Under the pieces are notes generated by a model. That model made no database searches, was not told where the DNA came from, and saw only the letters and a list, made by a program, of their open reading frames with translations. DNA of 21,985 nucleotides from Clostridia bacterium. GTDB taxonomy: Bacteria; Bacillota; Clostridia; Oscillospirales; QAKW01. Shown here piece after piece: positions 8,662 through 14,113 of the stretch; positions within the stretch are counted from its first letter, which is position 1, and every line of letters begins with the position of its first letter. The DNA lies in assembly GCA_017442025.1 (NCBI GenBank), contig JAFSBD010000196.1, forward strand, positions 1-21,985, in the 5' to 3' direction. The position numbers and the translations under genes are program-made.

Positions 8662-9435
8662 TTATAATAAATCAAATTCGCATTGAATTCCATAATGGTC
8701 TGAAGGAAACAGTCCGTCATACAAACGGGTGATCACCTCATAGCTCTTGGGAACCACCTTATCGCCGGAATAAAAGACAAAATCGATGAGTCTGCCCTTA
8801 TCCTGGCCGACGGGCTGATAGATATTGAGGGTGCCCTGGAAGTTCTCGGGGGCGATCTCCTCGCGGACGTCCTTGAAGAAACTGCGCATGGAATGCCAAC
8901 CGGTGCTGTTGAGATGGAAATTGAAATCGGCGGTACAGAAAACATTGGTTTCCCGGGGCAGACCCAGCGCGCGGGCACGGCGGATGATGACCTGGGCGCT
9001 CTCGCGGTTGCCGTCGGTACTGCCGTCGAAATGGGTATTATAATAATGGACGATCTTGCCGCTGGCGATCTCCTTCAGCGCAACGTAGGTGCAGCTGCGG
9101 GGCAGGCCGAAACCGCCGCCCCAGCCGCCGACGCTGGGCACTTCGGGGGTTTTGGAGAGCCAGAAATAGCCCTGATCCACCAGCTCATAGCGGTCCTTGC
9201 GCCAATAGATGGGAATGATCTCTCCGCGGCCGTTGCCTTCGGTATAGGATTCATAATGGTCGAAGCGGTCGTCTAAAACCTTCAGTTCCTCCATCCATTG
9301 GGGAACGACCTCCTGAAAGCCGCAGATATCGGGCTCATAATCCTTAATAATATCAAAAATGCGAAAAGCACGCTCTGCGATGGAATGGCCGTTGGGGTCA
9401 TCGTTGCACCGCAGGTTAAAGGTCATCAATTTCAT
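8662..9435 (-). CDS. Endonuclease/exonuclease/phosphatase family protein, copy 1
   Basis: This is a DNase I-like (EEP fold) metal-dependent phosphoesterase of 257 residues. Its true substrate (nucleic acid, phospholipid or sugar phosphate) cannot be told from sequence. All family active-site blocks are present: N7 in FNLRC, E42 in GFQE, H135 and D137 in THFDG, D170 and N172 in ADFN, D218 in LIDF, and D246-H247 in SDHYG. There is no signal peptide, so it should act in the cytoplasm. Two ATGs lie six bases apart. I prefer the second (9435), because the GGGAG site is eight bases from it and only two from the first, and because the two paralogues also begin MKL. It is the last gene of a three-copy tandem array. 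An extended -10 promoter precedes it and a strong terminator follows. Confidence 0.88.
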   Translation of the reverse strand: MKLMTFNLRCNDDPNGHSIAERAFRIFDIIKDYEPDICGFQEVVPQWMEELKVLDDRFDHYESYTEGNGRGEIIPIYWRKDRYELVDQGYFWLSKTPEVPSVGGWGGGFGLPRSCTYVALKEIASGKIVHYYNTHFDGSTDGNRESAQVIIRRARALGLPRETNVFCTADFNFHLNSTGWHSMRSFFKDVREEIAPENFQGTLNIYQPVGQDKGRLIDFVFYSGDKVVPKSYEVITRLYDGLFPSDHYGIQCEFDLL

Positions 9436-9466
9436 ATTCATTTCTCCCTGAAAACTGTTTTTCTTG

Positions 9467-9475
9467 ATTTTAGCA
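9467..9475 (-). promoter_or_regulatory. Possible extended -10 promoter for EEP copy 1
   Basis: The minus strand has TGC followed by TAAAAT (-10 at 9467-9472), the TGn extended -10 form, with no good -35 box. It lies in the 75-base gap after EEP copy 2, where I see no clear hairpin terminator, so copy 1 may also be read from upstream. Confidence 0.45.
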
Positions 9476-9516
9476 CGCTTTGAGGCTTTTTTCTATCAAT
9501 TTTTTGCGATTTTTCC

Positions 9517-10275
9517 TTACAAATCAAATTCGGCGATGAGACCATAGTGGTCGGAAGGAAACTTACCATCGTAAAGGCGGGTAATAACCTCATAGCTTTT
9601 GGCCTTCACATCCTTGCCCGTATAGAAGATAAAGTCGATCAGTTTGTTCATATCCTCGCCGACCTCTTGGTAGATGTTCAGGGTACCCTGCTTATTTTCG
9701 GGAGCAACCTCTTCCCGCACATCCTTAAAGAAGCAGCGCATCGCCATCCAACCGGGGCTATAGGTGGTCATATTAAAGTCGGCGGAACAGAATACCGCCT
9801 CGCCGCGCCCCAGCTCCTCCGCCCGATGGATGATCAGCATGGCACTCTCCCGGGCGGTGCGGTCGGCACCATCGAAATGGGAGTTATAGTAATGGACGAC
9901 CTTCCCCGTTTCCTTATGGCGCAGAGAGACCTGCACGCAGACGCGTGGGATGCCGAACCCGCCGCCATACCAGCCCTTACTGCAGACCTCGGGCGTGGGC
10001 GAAAGCCAGAACCGACTCTTTCCCACCAGCTCATAGCGGTCCTTCCGCCAGGAAATATCGATAAACTCCTGGTTGACATCGGCATATTCCCGATAATGGT
10101 CGTAGCGGTCGGCCATCGCCTCCAGTTCTTCCTCCCAAGCGGGAACGCCCTCCTGAAAACCGCAGATATCGGGCTGATAATCGTTGATAATATCCAGGAT
10201 CCGCATTGCCCGCTCGGCAATGGAATGACCGTCGGGATCGTCGGCACAACGAAGGTTAAAATTTAATAATTTCAT
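9517..10275 (-). CDS. Endonuclease/exonuclease/phosphatase family protein, copy 2
   Basis: This 252-residue paralogue of the genes on both sides has the same EEP active-site set: N7, E42, H133 and D135 (SHFDG), D166 and N168 (ADFN), D214, and D242-H243 (SDHYG). It is the most diverged of the three near the N-terminus (MKLLNFNLRCADD, GVPAWEEE) and in the middle (SPTPEVCSKGWYGGG). It shares with copy 3 the CSKGW, FNMTTYS and VGEDMN/IGEDMN stretches that copy 1 lacks. The start is set by AGAGG six bases upstream. A 12-bp palindrome lies 22-33 bases before the start and may be an operator. The function is unknown beyond the fold, and the intact catalytic residues argue for an active enzyme. Confidence 0.88.
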   Translation of the reverse strand: MKLLNFNLRCADDPDGHSIAERAMRILDIINDYQPDICGFQEGVPAWEEELEAMADRYDHYREYADVNQEFIDISWRKDRYELVGKSRFWLSPTPEVCSKGWYGGGFGIPRVCVQVSLRHKETGKVVHYYNSHFDGADRTARESAMLIIHRAEELGRGEAVFCSADFNMTTYSPGWMAMRCFFKDVREEVAPENKQGTLNIYQEVGEDMNKLIDFIFYTGKDVKAKSYEVITRLYDGKFPSDHYGLIAEFDL

Positions 10276-10296
10276 AAACTACCTCTATAATAGTTA

Positions 10297-10308
10297 CACA
10301 TATATGTG
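10297..10308. promoter_or_regulatory. 12-bp perfect palindrome upstream of EEP copy 2
   Basis: CACATATATGTG is its own reverse complement. It sits directly upstream of a TATTAT -10-like box on the minus strand. The position fits a repressor site, but no -35 box is convincing, so the promoter itself is weakly supported. Confidence 0.4.
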
Positions 10309-10352
10309 GATTTTCACACCCACTCCAAACCGTTCAAATGGGATGGATTTTT

Positions 10353-10507
10353 CGTTTTCTTCAGCCGAAGGCGTATTTGGGGTCCCCACGAAATCAAACG
10401 ATTTTGTGGGGCAAAGGAAAAGGGAACGACATAAGCGGATTATTTTCTTTAAGGAAAATTGGAGCGGTTGTCGTTTCTTTTGACGCTACGGCGAGGATGA
10501 AAAAACG
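10353..10507. repeat. Branched palindromic element (three-way-junction-like), MITE-like
   Basis: This non-coding stretch of about 155 bp folds end to end. The outer arms 10353-10374 and 10483-10507 pair over about 19 bp, with bulges and a 5-base internal loop. Inside, a side hairpin pairs 10384-10395 with 10400-10411 (12 bp with one G-T). A second arm pairs 10419-10431 with 10469-10481 (13 bp with two G-T), capped by a 6-bp hairpin at 10442-10447/10454-10459. It fills most of the 257-bp gap between EEP copies 3 and 2, just after the copy 3 terminator. It has no coding signs. It could be a miniature inverted-repeat element or a structured RNA. Sequence copies elsewhere in the genome cannot be checked here. 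Confidence 0.65.
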
Positions 10508-10508
10508 G

Positions 10509-10534
10509 AAAAGGCGCCCATTTGGGCGGTTTTT
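10509..10534 (-). terminator. Probable terminator at the end of EEP copy 3
   Basis: A CGCCC/GGGCG stem with an ATTT (plus) or AAAT (minus) loop is extended by an AAAA/TTTT pairing across one mismatch. It overlaps the first two bases of the stop codon and gives T-rich tails on both strands. The GC stem is only 5 bp, so the call is moderate. Confidence 0.6.
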
Positions 10535-11291
10535 ATAAATCAAATTCGGCGATAATGCCATAGTGATCCGACGGGAATAATCCGTCGTAGGTACGGGTAA
10601 TGACCTCATAGCTCTTGGCCTGCACGCCCTGACCGGTATAGAAGATGAAATCGATGAGGCGGTTCATATCCTCGCCGATCTCCTTATAAATATGGAGGGT
10701 TGCCTGCTTATTCTCGGGAGCGATCTCCTCGCGAACATCCTTAAAGAAGGAACGCATGGAGAACCAGCCCGCGCTATAGGTGGTCATATTGAAATCGGCG
10801 GTGCAAAAAACCGGAACACCGCGCCCCAGCTCCTCCGCTTTATGGATGATGAGCTGGCCGCTTTCCCGATTGGAGCGTTCACTGCCGTCGAAATGGGTAT
10901 TATAGTAATGGATCACTTTCCCGCTCGCCAATTCTTTCAATGCAACATAACTGCAGATGCGGGGAATGCCAAAACCGCCGCCCCAGCCCTTGCTGCAGAC
11001 CTCGGGGGTCTTGGAGAGCCAAAAATGCCCTTGATCCACCAGCTCGAAGCGGTCTTTACGCCAAAAGATCGGGGTTGCCTCCTTGGAAGTCTCGCTGCGA
11101 TAGGTGATAACATGGTCGAAGCGGTCGCTGATCGCCGCCAGCTCCTCCATCCATTTGGGAACCACTTCCTGAAATCCGCAGATGTCGGGATCATAGTCCT
11201 TCAAAATATCGAAAATACGCAGCGCACGCTCCCCGATGGAATGACCGTTGGGGTCGTCGTTGCAACGCAGATTAAAGGTCATTAGTTTCAT
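10533..11291 (-). CDS. Endonuclease/exonuclease/phosphatase family protein, copy 3
   Basis: This is the first gene transcribed in the three-copy EEP array, with 252 residues. Its active-site blocks are N7 (FNLRC), E42 (GFQE), H133 and D135 (THFDG), D166 and N168 (ADFN), D214 (LIDF) and D242-H243 (SDHYG), all intact. It is closest to copy 1 at the N-terminus (shared MKLMTFNLRCNDDPNGHSI) and closest to copy 2 in the second half, so the array looks like duplication followed by partial gene conversion. That history is inference. A longer reading starts at 11348, but the ATG at 11291 has GGGAGGA seven bases upstream and matches the paralogues. It has its own promoter at 11320-11348. Confidence 0.9.
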   Translation of the reverse strand: MKLMTFNLRCNDDPNGHSIGERALRIFDILKDYDPDICGFQEVVPKWMEELAAISDRFDHVITYRSETSKEATPIFWRKDRFELVDQGHFWLSKTPEVCSKGWGGGFGIPRICSYVALKELASGKVIHYYNTHFDGSERSNRESGQLIIHKAEELGRGVPVFCTADFNMTTYSAGWFSMRSFFKDVREEIAPENKQATLHIYKEIGEDMNRLIDFIFYTGQGVQAKSYEVITRTYDGLFPSDHYGIIAEFDL

Positions 11292-11294
11292 GAG

Positions 11295-11322
11295 AATATC
11301 CTCCCTTCTCTTTGAGGATATT
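11295..11322. promoter_or_regulatory. Inverted repeat spanning -10 box and ribosome site of EEP copy 3
   Basis: Nine-base arms at 11295-11303 and 11314-11322 (AATATCCTC/GAGGATATT) enclose ten bases. One arm overlaps the -10 box and the other covers the GGAGGA ribosome site. As DNA it could be an operator. In RNA starting further upstream it would hide the ribosome site in a hairpin. Confidence 0.5.
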
Positions 11323-11348
11323 GTACCACGCAGTTTTTTTCTTTTCAA
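11320..11348 (-). promoter_or_regulatory. Sigma-A promoter of the EEP array
   Basis: The minus strand reads TTGAAA (11343-11348), a 17-base spacer, and TACAAT (11320-11325). The predicted transcript start is near 11313, leaving a leader of about 22 bases. Confidence 0.75.
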
Positions 11349-11378
11349 CTGAAATATGAAAAAACAACTTATTTTTAT

Positions 11379-11543
11379 TTAGTCTTCTTTTTCTTCAAAA
11401 TGAACACACCCTTTTGTTTCAGGTCTGCGCAATTTACTACGCGGAAAAACGCAGTGTCCTTGATTGATCGGTCTGTAGCATTTGGTATATTTAATGTAAT
11501 GTCTTCGATAGTGGATACAATTATTGCAGATTTTTTCACTCAT
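11379..11543 (-). CDS. Small Cys-rich protein, 54 residues
   Basis: This short reading frame begins MSEKICNNCIHYRRHYIKYT and ends in an acidic tail FEEKED. It has five cysteines (C6, C9, C22, C31, C46) and several histidines, with C-x2-C at the front, so a small zinc-binding fold is likely. The pattern GHCVFPRS followed by PETKGCVHFE resembles small hypothetical proteins I recall from Clostridia and their phages, but I cannot name a family. Support for a real gene is strong: GAGGTGA sits five bases before the ATG, and a TTGACA-17-TAGAAT promoter lies immediately upstream with an operator inside it. It is divergent from the XRE gene at 11640 and probably repressed by it. No terminator separates it from EEP copy 3. 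Function is unknown. Confidence 0.8.
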   Translation of the reverse strand: MSEKICNNCIHYRRHYIKYTKCYRPINQGHCVFPRSKLRRPETKGCVHFEEKED

Positions 11544-11561
11544 CAATATCACCTCACAAAT

Positions 11562-11590
11562 ATTCTAACCTGTTTCAGGTTAAATGTCAA
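11562..11590 (-). promoter_or_regulatory. Sigma-A promoter of the 54-residue protein gene
   Basis: The minus strand reads a perfect TTGACA (11585-11590), a 17-base spacer, and TAGAAT (11562-11567). Operator 1 fills the spacer, so a bound repressor would block polymerase directly. Confidence 0.85.
11566..11582. promoter_or_regulatory. Operator 1 of the divergent XRE switch
   Basis: This is a perfect 17-bp dyad, TAACCTG-TTT-CAGGTTA, lying between the -35 and -10 boxes of the minus-strand promoter. Its centre is 25 bp from that of operator 2, about two and a half helical turns. The likely ligand is the XRE protein encoded at 11640. Confidence 0.8.
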
Positions 11591-11609
11591 TAACCTATTT
11601 CAGGTTATT
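11589..11609. promoter_or_regulatory. Operator 2 of the divergent XRE switch
   Basis: This is a 21-bp dyad whose core AACCTA-TTT-CAGGTT differs from operator 1 at one base, with extra paired AAT/ATT ends. It lies one base upstream of the TATAAT of the plus-strand XRE gene and touches the -35 box of the minus-strand promoter. It could therefore control both directions. Confidence 0.8.
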
Positions 11610-11610
11610 G

Positions 11611-11616
11611 TATAAT
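11611..11616 (+). promoter_or_regulatory. -10 box of the XRE regulator gene
   Basis: A perfect TATAAT lies 23 bases before the start codon, with a GGGAGGTGA ribosome site in between. No good -35 box is present at the right distance, so this promoter is probably weak or needs help. Confidence 0.55.
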
Positions 11617-11639
11617 AATTCCCGTAGGGAGGTGAGCGA

Positions 11640-11840
11640 ATGTATCAACGGCTGCGAAATCTTCGGGAGGATAAGGACTTATCCCAAAAAGAGCTTGCCA
11701 AAATTTTAGGAATGTCGCAAACGGGCTACTCGAAATATGAGACCGGCGAAAACGATATTCCAACCACGATTCTAATCAAACTTGCCGATTTCTACGGCAC
11801 CTCGATTGATTACATTCTCGGCCGCTCCAATCAACGATAA
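11640..11840 (+). CDS. XRE-family helix-turn-helix regulator
   Basis: This is a compact 66-residue DNA-binding protein made of little more than a Cro/CI-type HTH domain. LSQKELAKILGMSQTGYSKY at about residues 14-33 holds the two recognition helices. GENDIPTTILIKLADFYGTSIDYIL is the typical following part of the domain. There is no sensor or dimerisation domain beyond it. The start is supported by GGGAGGTGA five bases upstream. It is the only plus-strand gene in the window and is divergent from the 54-residue Cys-rich protein. Two dyad operators in the shared region suggest it represses itself and its neighbour. It ends in a bidirectional terminator shared with the ribosomal operon. The compact form is seen in phage, plasmid and toxin-linked regulators, but no toxin is evident here. 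Confidence 0.92.
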   Translation: MYQRLRNLREDKDLSQKELAKILGMSQTGYSKYETGENDIPTTILIKLADFYGTSIDYILGRSNQR

Positions 11841-11844
11841 AAAA

Positions 11845-11874
11845 ACAGACCCCTTTCGGGGTCTGTATTTTTTT
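11845..11874. terminator. Bidirectional terminator between xre and rplQ
   Basis: A perfect 9-bp stem, ACAGACCCC/GGGGTCTGT, has a TTTC loop. A run of seven T follows on the plus strand, and a run of seven A precedes it, giving a T-run on the minus strand. It closes both the XRE gene and the long ribosomal operon ending with rplQ at 11883. Confidence 0.93.
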
Positions 11875-11882
11875 AAGAAAAC

Positions 11883-12224
11883 TTACACAAGTTGAACGAT
11901 AGCCATTTCTGCACCGTCGCCGCGGCGGGGACCGATCTTAACGATACGGGTGTAGCCGCCGTTGCGCTCCTCATAGTTGGGAGCGATCTCGGTGAACAGC
12001 TTATTGACAACATCTTCCTTGGTGATATAGGCAAAAGCCTGACGCTTGCTATGCAGGGTGTTGGCCTTGCCCAAGGTGATCATCTTTTCGGTTGCTCTGC
12101 CCACTTCCTTTGCGCGGGTCAGAGTGGTCTCAACAGAACCGTTCTCTAAAAGATAGGTCACCATGCCTCTGAGCATCGCCTTACGATGAGCGGTAGGGCG
12201 GCCCAATTTTCTATAACCGGACAT
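11883..12224 (-). CDS. rplQ: Large ribosomal subunit protein bL17
   Basis: L17 lies at the base of the 50S subunit near the exit tunnel. The product is 113 residues and begins MSGYRKLGRPTAHRKAMLRG, a nearly invariant family start. It ends PRRGDGAEMAIVQLV, also typical. The AAGGAGG ribosome site is eight bases upstream. It is the last gene of the operon. In many Clostridia rplQ is followed by energy-coupling-factor transporter ATPases and truA. Here the shared terminator follows at once. Confidence 0.97.
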   Translation of the reverse strand: MSGYRKLGRPTAHRKAMLRGMVTYLLENGSVETTLTRAKEVGRATEKMITLGKANTLHSKRQAFAYITKEDVVNKLFTEIAPNYEERNGGYTRIVKIGPRRGDGAEMAIVQLV

Positions 12225-12262
12225 GAGTGTTACCTCCTTATCAAAGTATCAATCAAAAAATC

Positions 12263-13213
12263 TTATTCGTCGTCCTTCTTCAGGGAAAGGCCCAGCGAAG
12301 CAAGCTTGCCGATAACCTCATCCAGGGACTTTCTGCCCAGGTTGCGAACCTTCATCATATCCTCTTCGCTCTTACTGATCAGATCCTCAACGGTATTGAT
12401 GGTGGCTCTCTTCAAGCAGTTGAAGGAGCGAACGGAAAGATCCAGCTCTTCGATGGTCATCCGCAGAGCGGTGATGGTGCGGGATTCTTCCTTCTCTACC
12501 ATGATTTCGGCATTCTTAGCCTTTTCGGAAAGATCGATAAACAGCGAGAGATGCTCGTTCATGACCTTGGCAGCCAATGAAACCGCATCGCTGGCGGAGG
12601 TTACCGCATTGGTCCAGACCTCCAGCGTGAGTTTATCAAAATCGGTGATCTGGCCGACGCGGGTGTTCTCTACCTTATAGTTTACCTTGGTAACGGGAGA
12701 GAAGTCGCTATCGACTGCCAGCATATTGGGCTGATTTTCGGTATAGGCCTTATTCTTTTCAGCGGAAACATAGCCGCGGCCATGATCGACGATCAGTTCC
12801 ATATTCAAAACAGCGCCCTCGCCGAGGGTTGCCAGAACATGATCGGGGTTGAGGATCTCCACATCGCTATCGGCTTTGATATCGCCGGCAGTAACAACGC
12901 AGGGGCCCTTCGCCTCGATATATACGGTTTTTTGCTCGTTACAATAGAGTTTCGGGATAATGCCCTTGATGTTCAGAATGATCTCTGTTACATCTTCCTT
13001 CACACCCTCCAGAGTGGTGAACTCATGGGGAACATCATTGATCTTCGCGGCAACAACCGCGCAGCCGGGCAGGGAGGAAAGAAGAATGCGGCGCAGAGAG
13101 TTGCCCAGAGTCAGGCCGTAGCCTCTCTCTAAGGGGTCTGCAACAAATTTGCCGTATTCACCATTATCGCCGATTACCTCGGTTTCGATCCGGGGTCTTT
13201 CTATCTCGATCAT
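12263..13213 (-). CDS. rpoA: DNA-directed RNA polymerase subunit alpha
   Basis: Alpha dimerises to begin RNA polymerase assembly, and its C-terminal domain touches promoter UP elements and activators. The product is 316 residues, a normal length. The N-terminal domain shows PLERGYGLTLGNSLRRILLSS, and the C-terminal helix-hairpin-helix part shows the usual LGRKSLDEVIGKL near the end. The reading frame extends ten codons upstream to 13243, but MIEIERPRIETE at 13213 is the family start and has GGAGG eight bases before it. It lies 264 bases after rpsD, an unusually long gap for this operon, filled by a large palindrome. Confidence 0.97.
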   Translation of the reverse strand: MIEIERPRIETEVIGDNGEYGKFVADPLERGYGLTLGNSLRRILLSSLPGCAVVAAKINDVPHEFTTLEGVKEDVTEIILNIKGIIPKLYCNEQKTVYIEAKGPCVVTAGDIKADSDVEILNPDHVLATLGEGAVLNMELIVDHGRGYVSAEKNKAYTENQPNMLAVDSDFSPVTKVNYKVENTRVGQITDFDKLTLEVWTNAVTSASDAVSLAAKVMNEHLSLFIDLSEKAKNAEIMVEKEESRTITALRMTIEELDLSVRSFNCLKRATINTVEDLISKSEEDMMKVRNLGRKSLDEVIGKLASLGLSLKKDDE

Positions 13214-13307
13214 ATCTAAAACCTCCTTAAATTTTACGCACAATTCATCCGCGCGTTTTCGTTTAACATCCTAATCACTATCTTGTATCTACACAATAAT
13301 CTTTTCC

Positions 13308-13471
13308 GAAAAGCTTTGTTTGTGTTTTGGTGCCGTTCTCGGCGAGAGATTTTTTCTTCGCGACGCTTAAAAACCGCAGAGCATACTTTGTGTATGGTCG
13401 AGGATTTTTGAGCGTTGGCGAGGGAAAAAGATCCGCCGCGAAGGGTGCCGAAAATGCAAACAGAGCTTTTC
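13308..13471. repeat. Imperfect palindrome of about 164 bp in the rpsD-rpoA gap
   Basis: The two halves are near reverse complements along their whole length. The outer part 13308-13328 pairs with 13451-13471 over 21 continuous positions (18 Watson-Crick, three G-T). It is followed by 13329-13344 with 13434-13449, then 13350-13373 with 13405-13428, and a closing 5-bp hairpin at 13382-13386/13392-13396. By my count the plus-strand fold has 11 G-T pairs, while only two positions are A-C. There are about ten other mismatches. It starts seven bases after the rpsD stop codon and ends about 95 bases before rpoA. It has no coding content. It could be a miniature inverted-repeat element, an RNase III processing site, or a structured RNA. 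Only genome-wide comparison can tell. Confidence 0.85.
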
Positions 13472-13477
13472 AAAGCC

Positions 13478-14098
13478 TTATTTAGAATACAACTCGACGA
13501 TCAGATGCTTTTCGATCGGGAGGTCGATATCCTCGGCTTCGGCAACGCCGACTACCTTACCGGTAGTGCCGTTCAGTTCGAGCCACTTAACAACAGCACG
13601 CTTCTCATTGGCTTCCAGGATCGCCTTGATCTTGGCAGAGCTCATGCTGCCTTCTTTGATTGCGATTTCATCGCCAACATTTACCAGATAGGAGGGAATG
13701 TTGACCTTCTTGCCGTTGACGGTGAAATGACCGTGACGGACAAGCTGACGGGCCTCAGGACGGGACATCGCAAAGCCCAGTCTGTAGACAACGTTATCCA
13801 GTCTGCTTTCTACGATAGAGAGCAGGTTATCACCGGTAACGCCCTGCTTTTTAACAGCCATCTCATAATACTTAGCGAACTGGCTCTCCAGAACGCCATA
13901 GTATCTCCGGACCTTCTGCTTCTCGCGAAGCTGGGTACCATATTCAGAAACCTTTTTTCTGCCCTGGCCATGCTGACCGGGTGCATAAGCACGGCGGGTG
14001 ATCGCGCACTTATCGGAATAGCAGCGCTCGCCCTTCAGGAACAGCTTCTGACCTTCTCTGCGGCATTGACGGCATACAGCGCCGGTATATCTAGCCAT
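13478..14098 (-). CDS. rpsD: Small ribosomal subunit protein uS4, zinc-binding form
   Basis: S4 starts assembly of the 30S body and helps maintain decoding accuracy. The product is 206 residues. It carries the N-terminal zinc set C9, C12, C26, C31 (C-x2-C-x13-C-x4-C), absent from the zinc-free S4 forms. The S4 RNA-binding domain follows at about residues 95-160 (RLDNVVYRLGFAMSRPEARQLVRHGHFTVNGKKVNIPS is split across it). It lies between rpsK and rpoA, the usual alpha-operon position. A large plus-strand reading over this gene is a shadow. Confidence 0.96.
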   Translation of the reverse strand: MARYTGAVCRQCRREGQKLFLKGERCYSDKCAITRRAYAPGQHGQGRKKVSEYGTQLREKQKVRRYYGVLESQFAKYYEMAVKKQGVTGDNLLSIVESRLDNVVYRLGFAMSRPEARQLVRHGHFTVNGKKVNIPSYLVNVGDEIAIKEGSMSSAKIKAILEANEKRAVVKWLELNGTTGKVVGVAEAEDIDLPIEKHLIVELYSK

Positions 14099-14113
14099 AT
14101 CGTCATATCCTCC

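Noticed and set aside
10338..10538. 66-residue plus-strand frame over the branched palindrome
   Set aside because: Its content is set by the inverted-repeat structure. There is no ribosome site, and the stretch is better explained as a non-coding element.
11640..11840. XRE gene as the antitoxin of a toxin-antitoxin pair
   Set aside because: The divergent partner is a Cys-rich small protein with no toxin motif, and toxin-antitoxin genes are normally co-directional. Nothing in the sequence supports it.
13214..13300. Separate promoter for rpoA-rplQ in the rpsD-rpoA gap
   Set aside because: The best candidate (TTGTGT, 17 bases, TAGGAT) matches consensus poorly in both boxes, so I do not call it.
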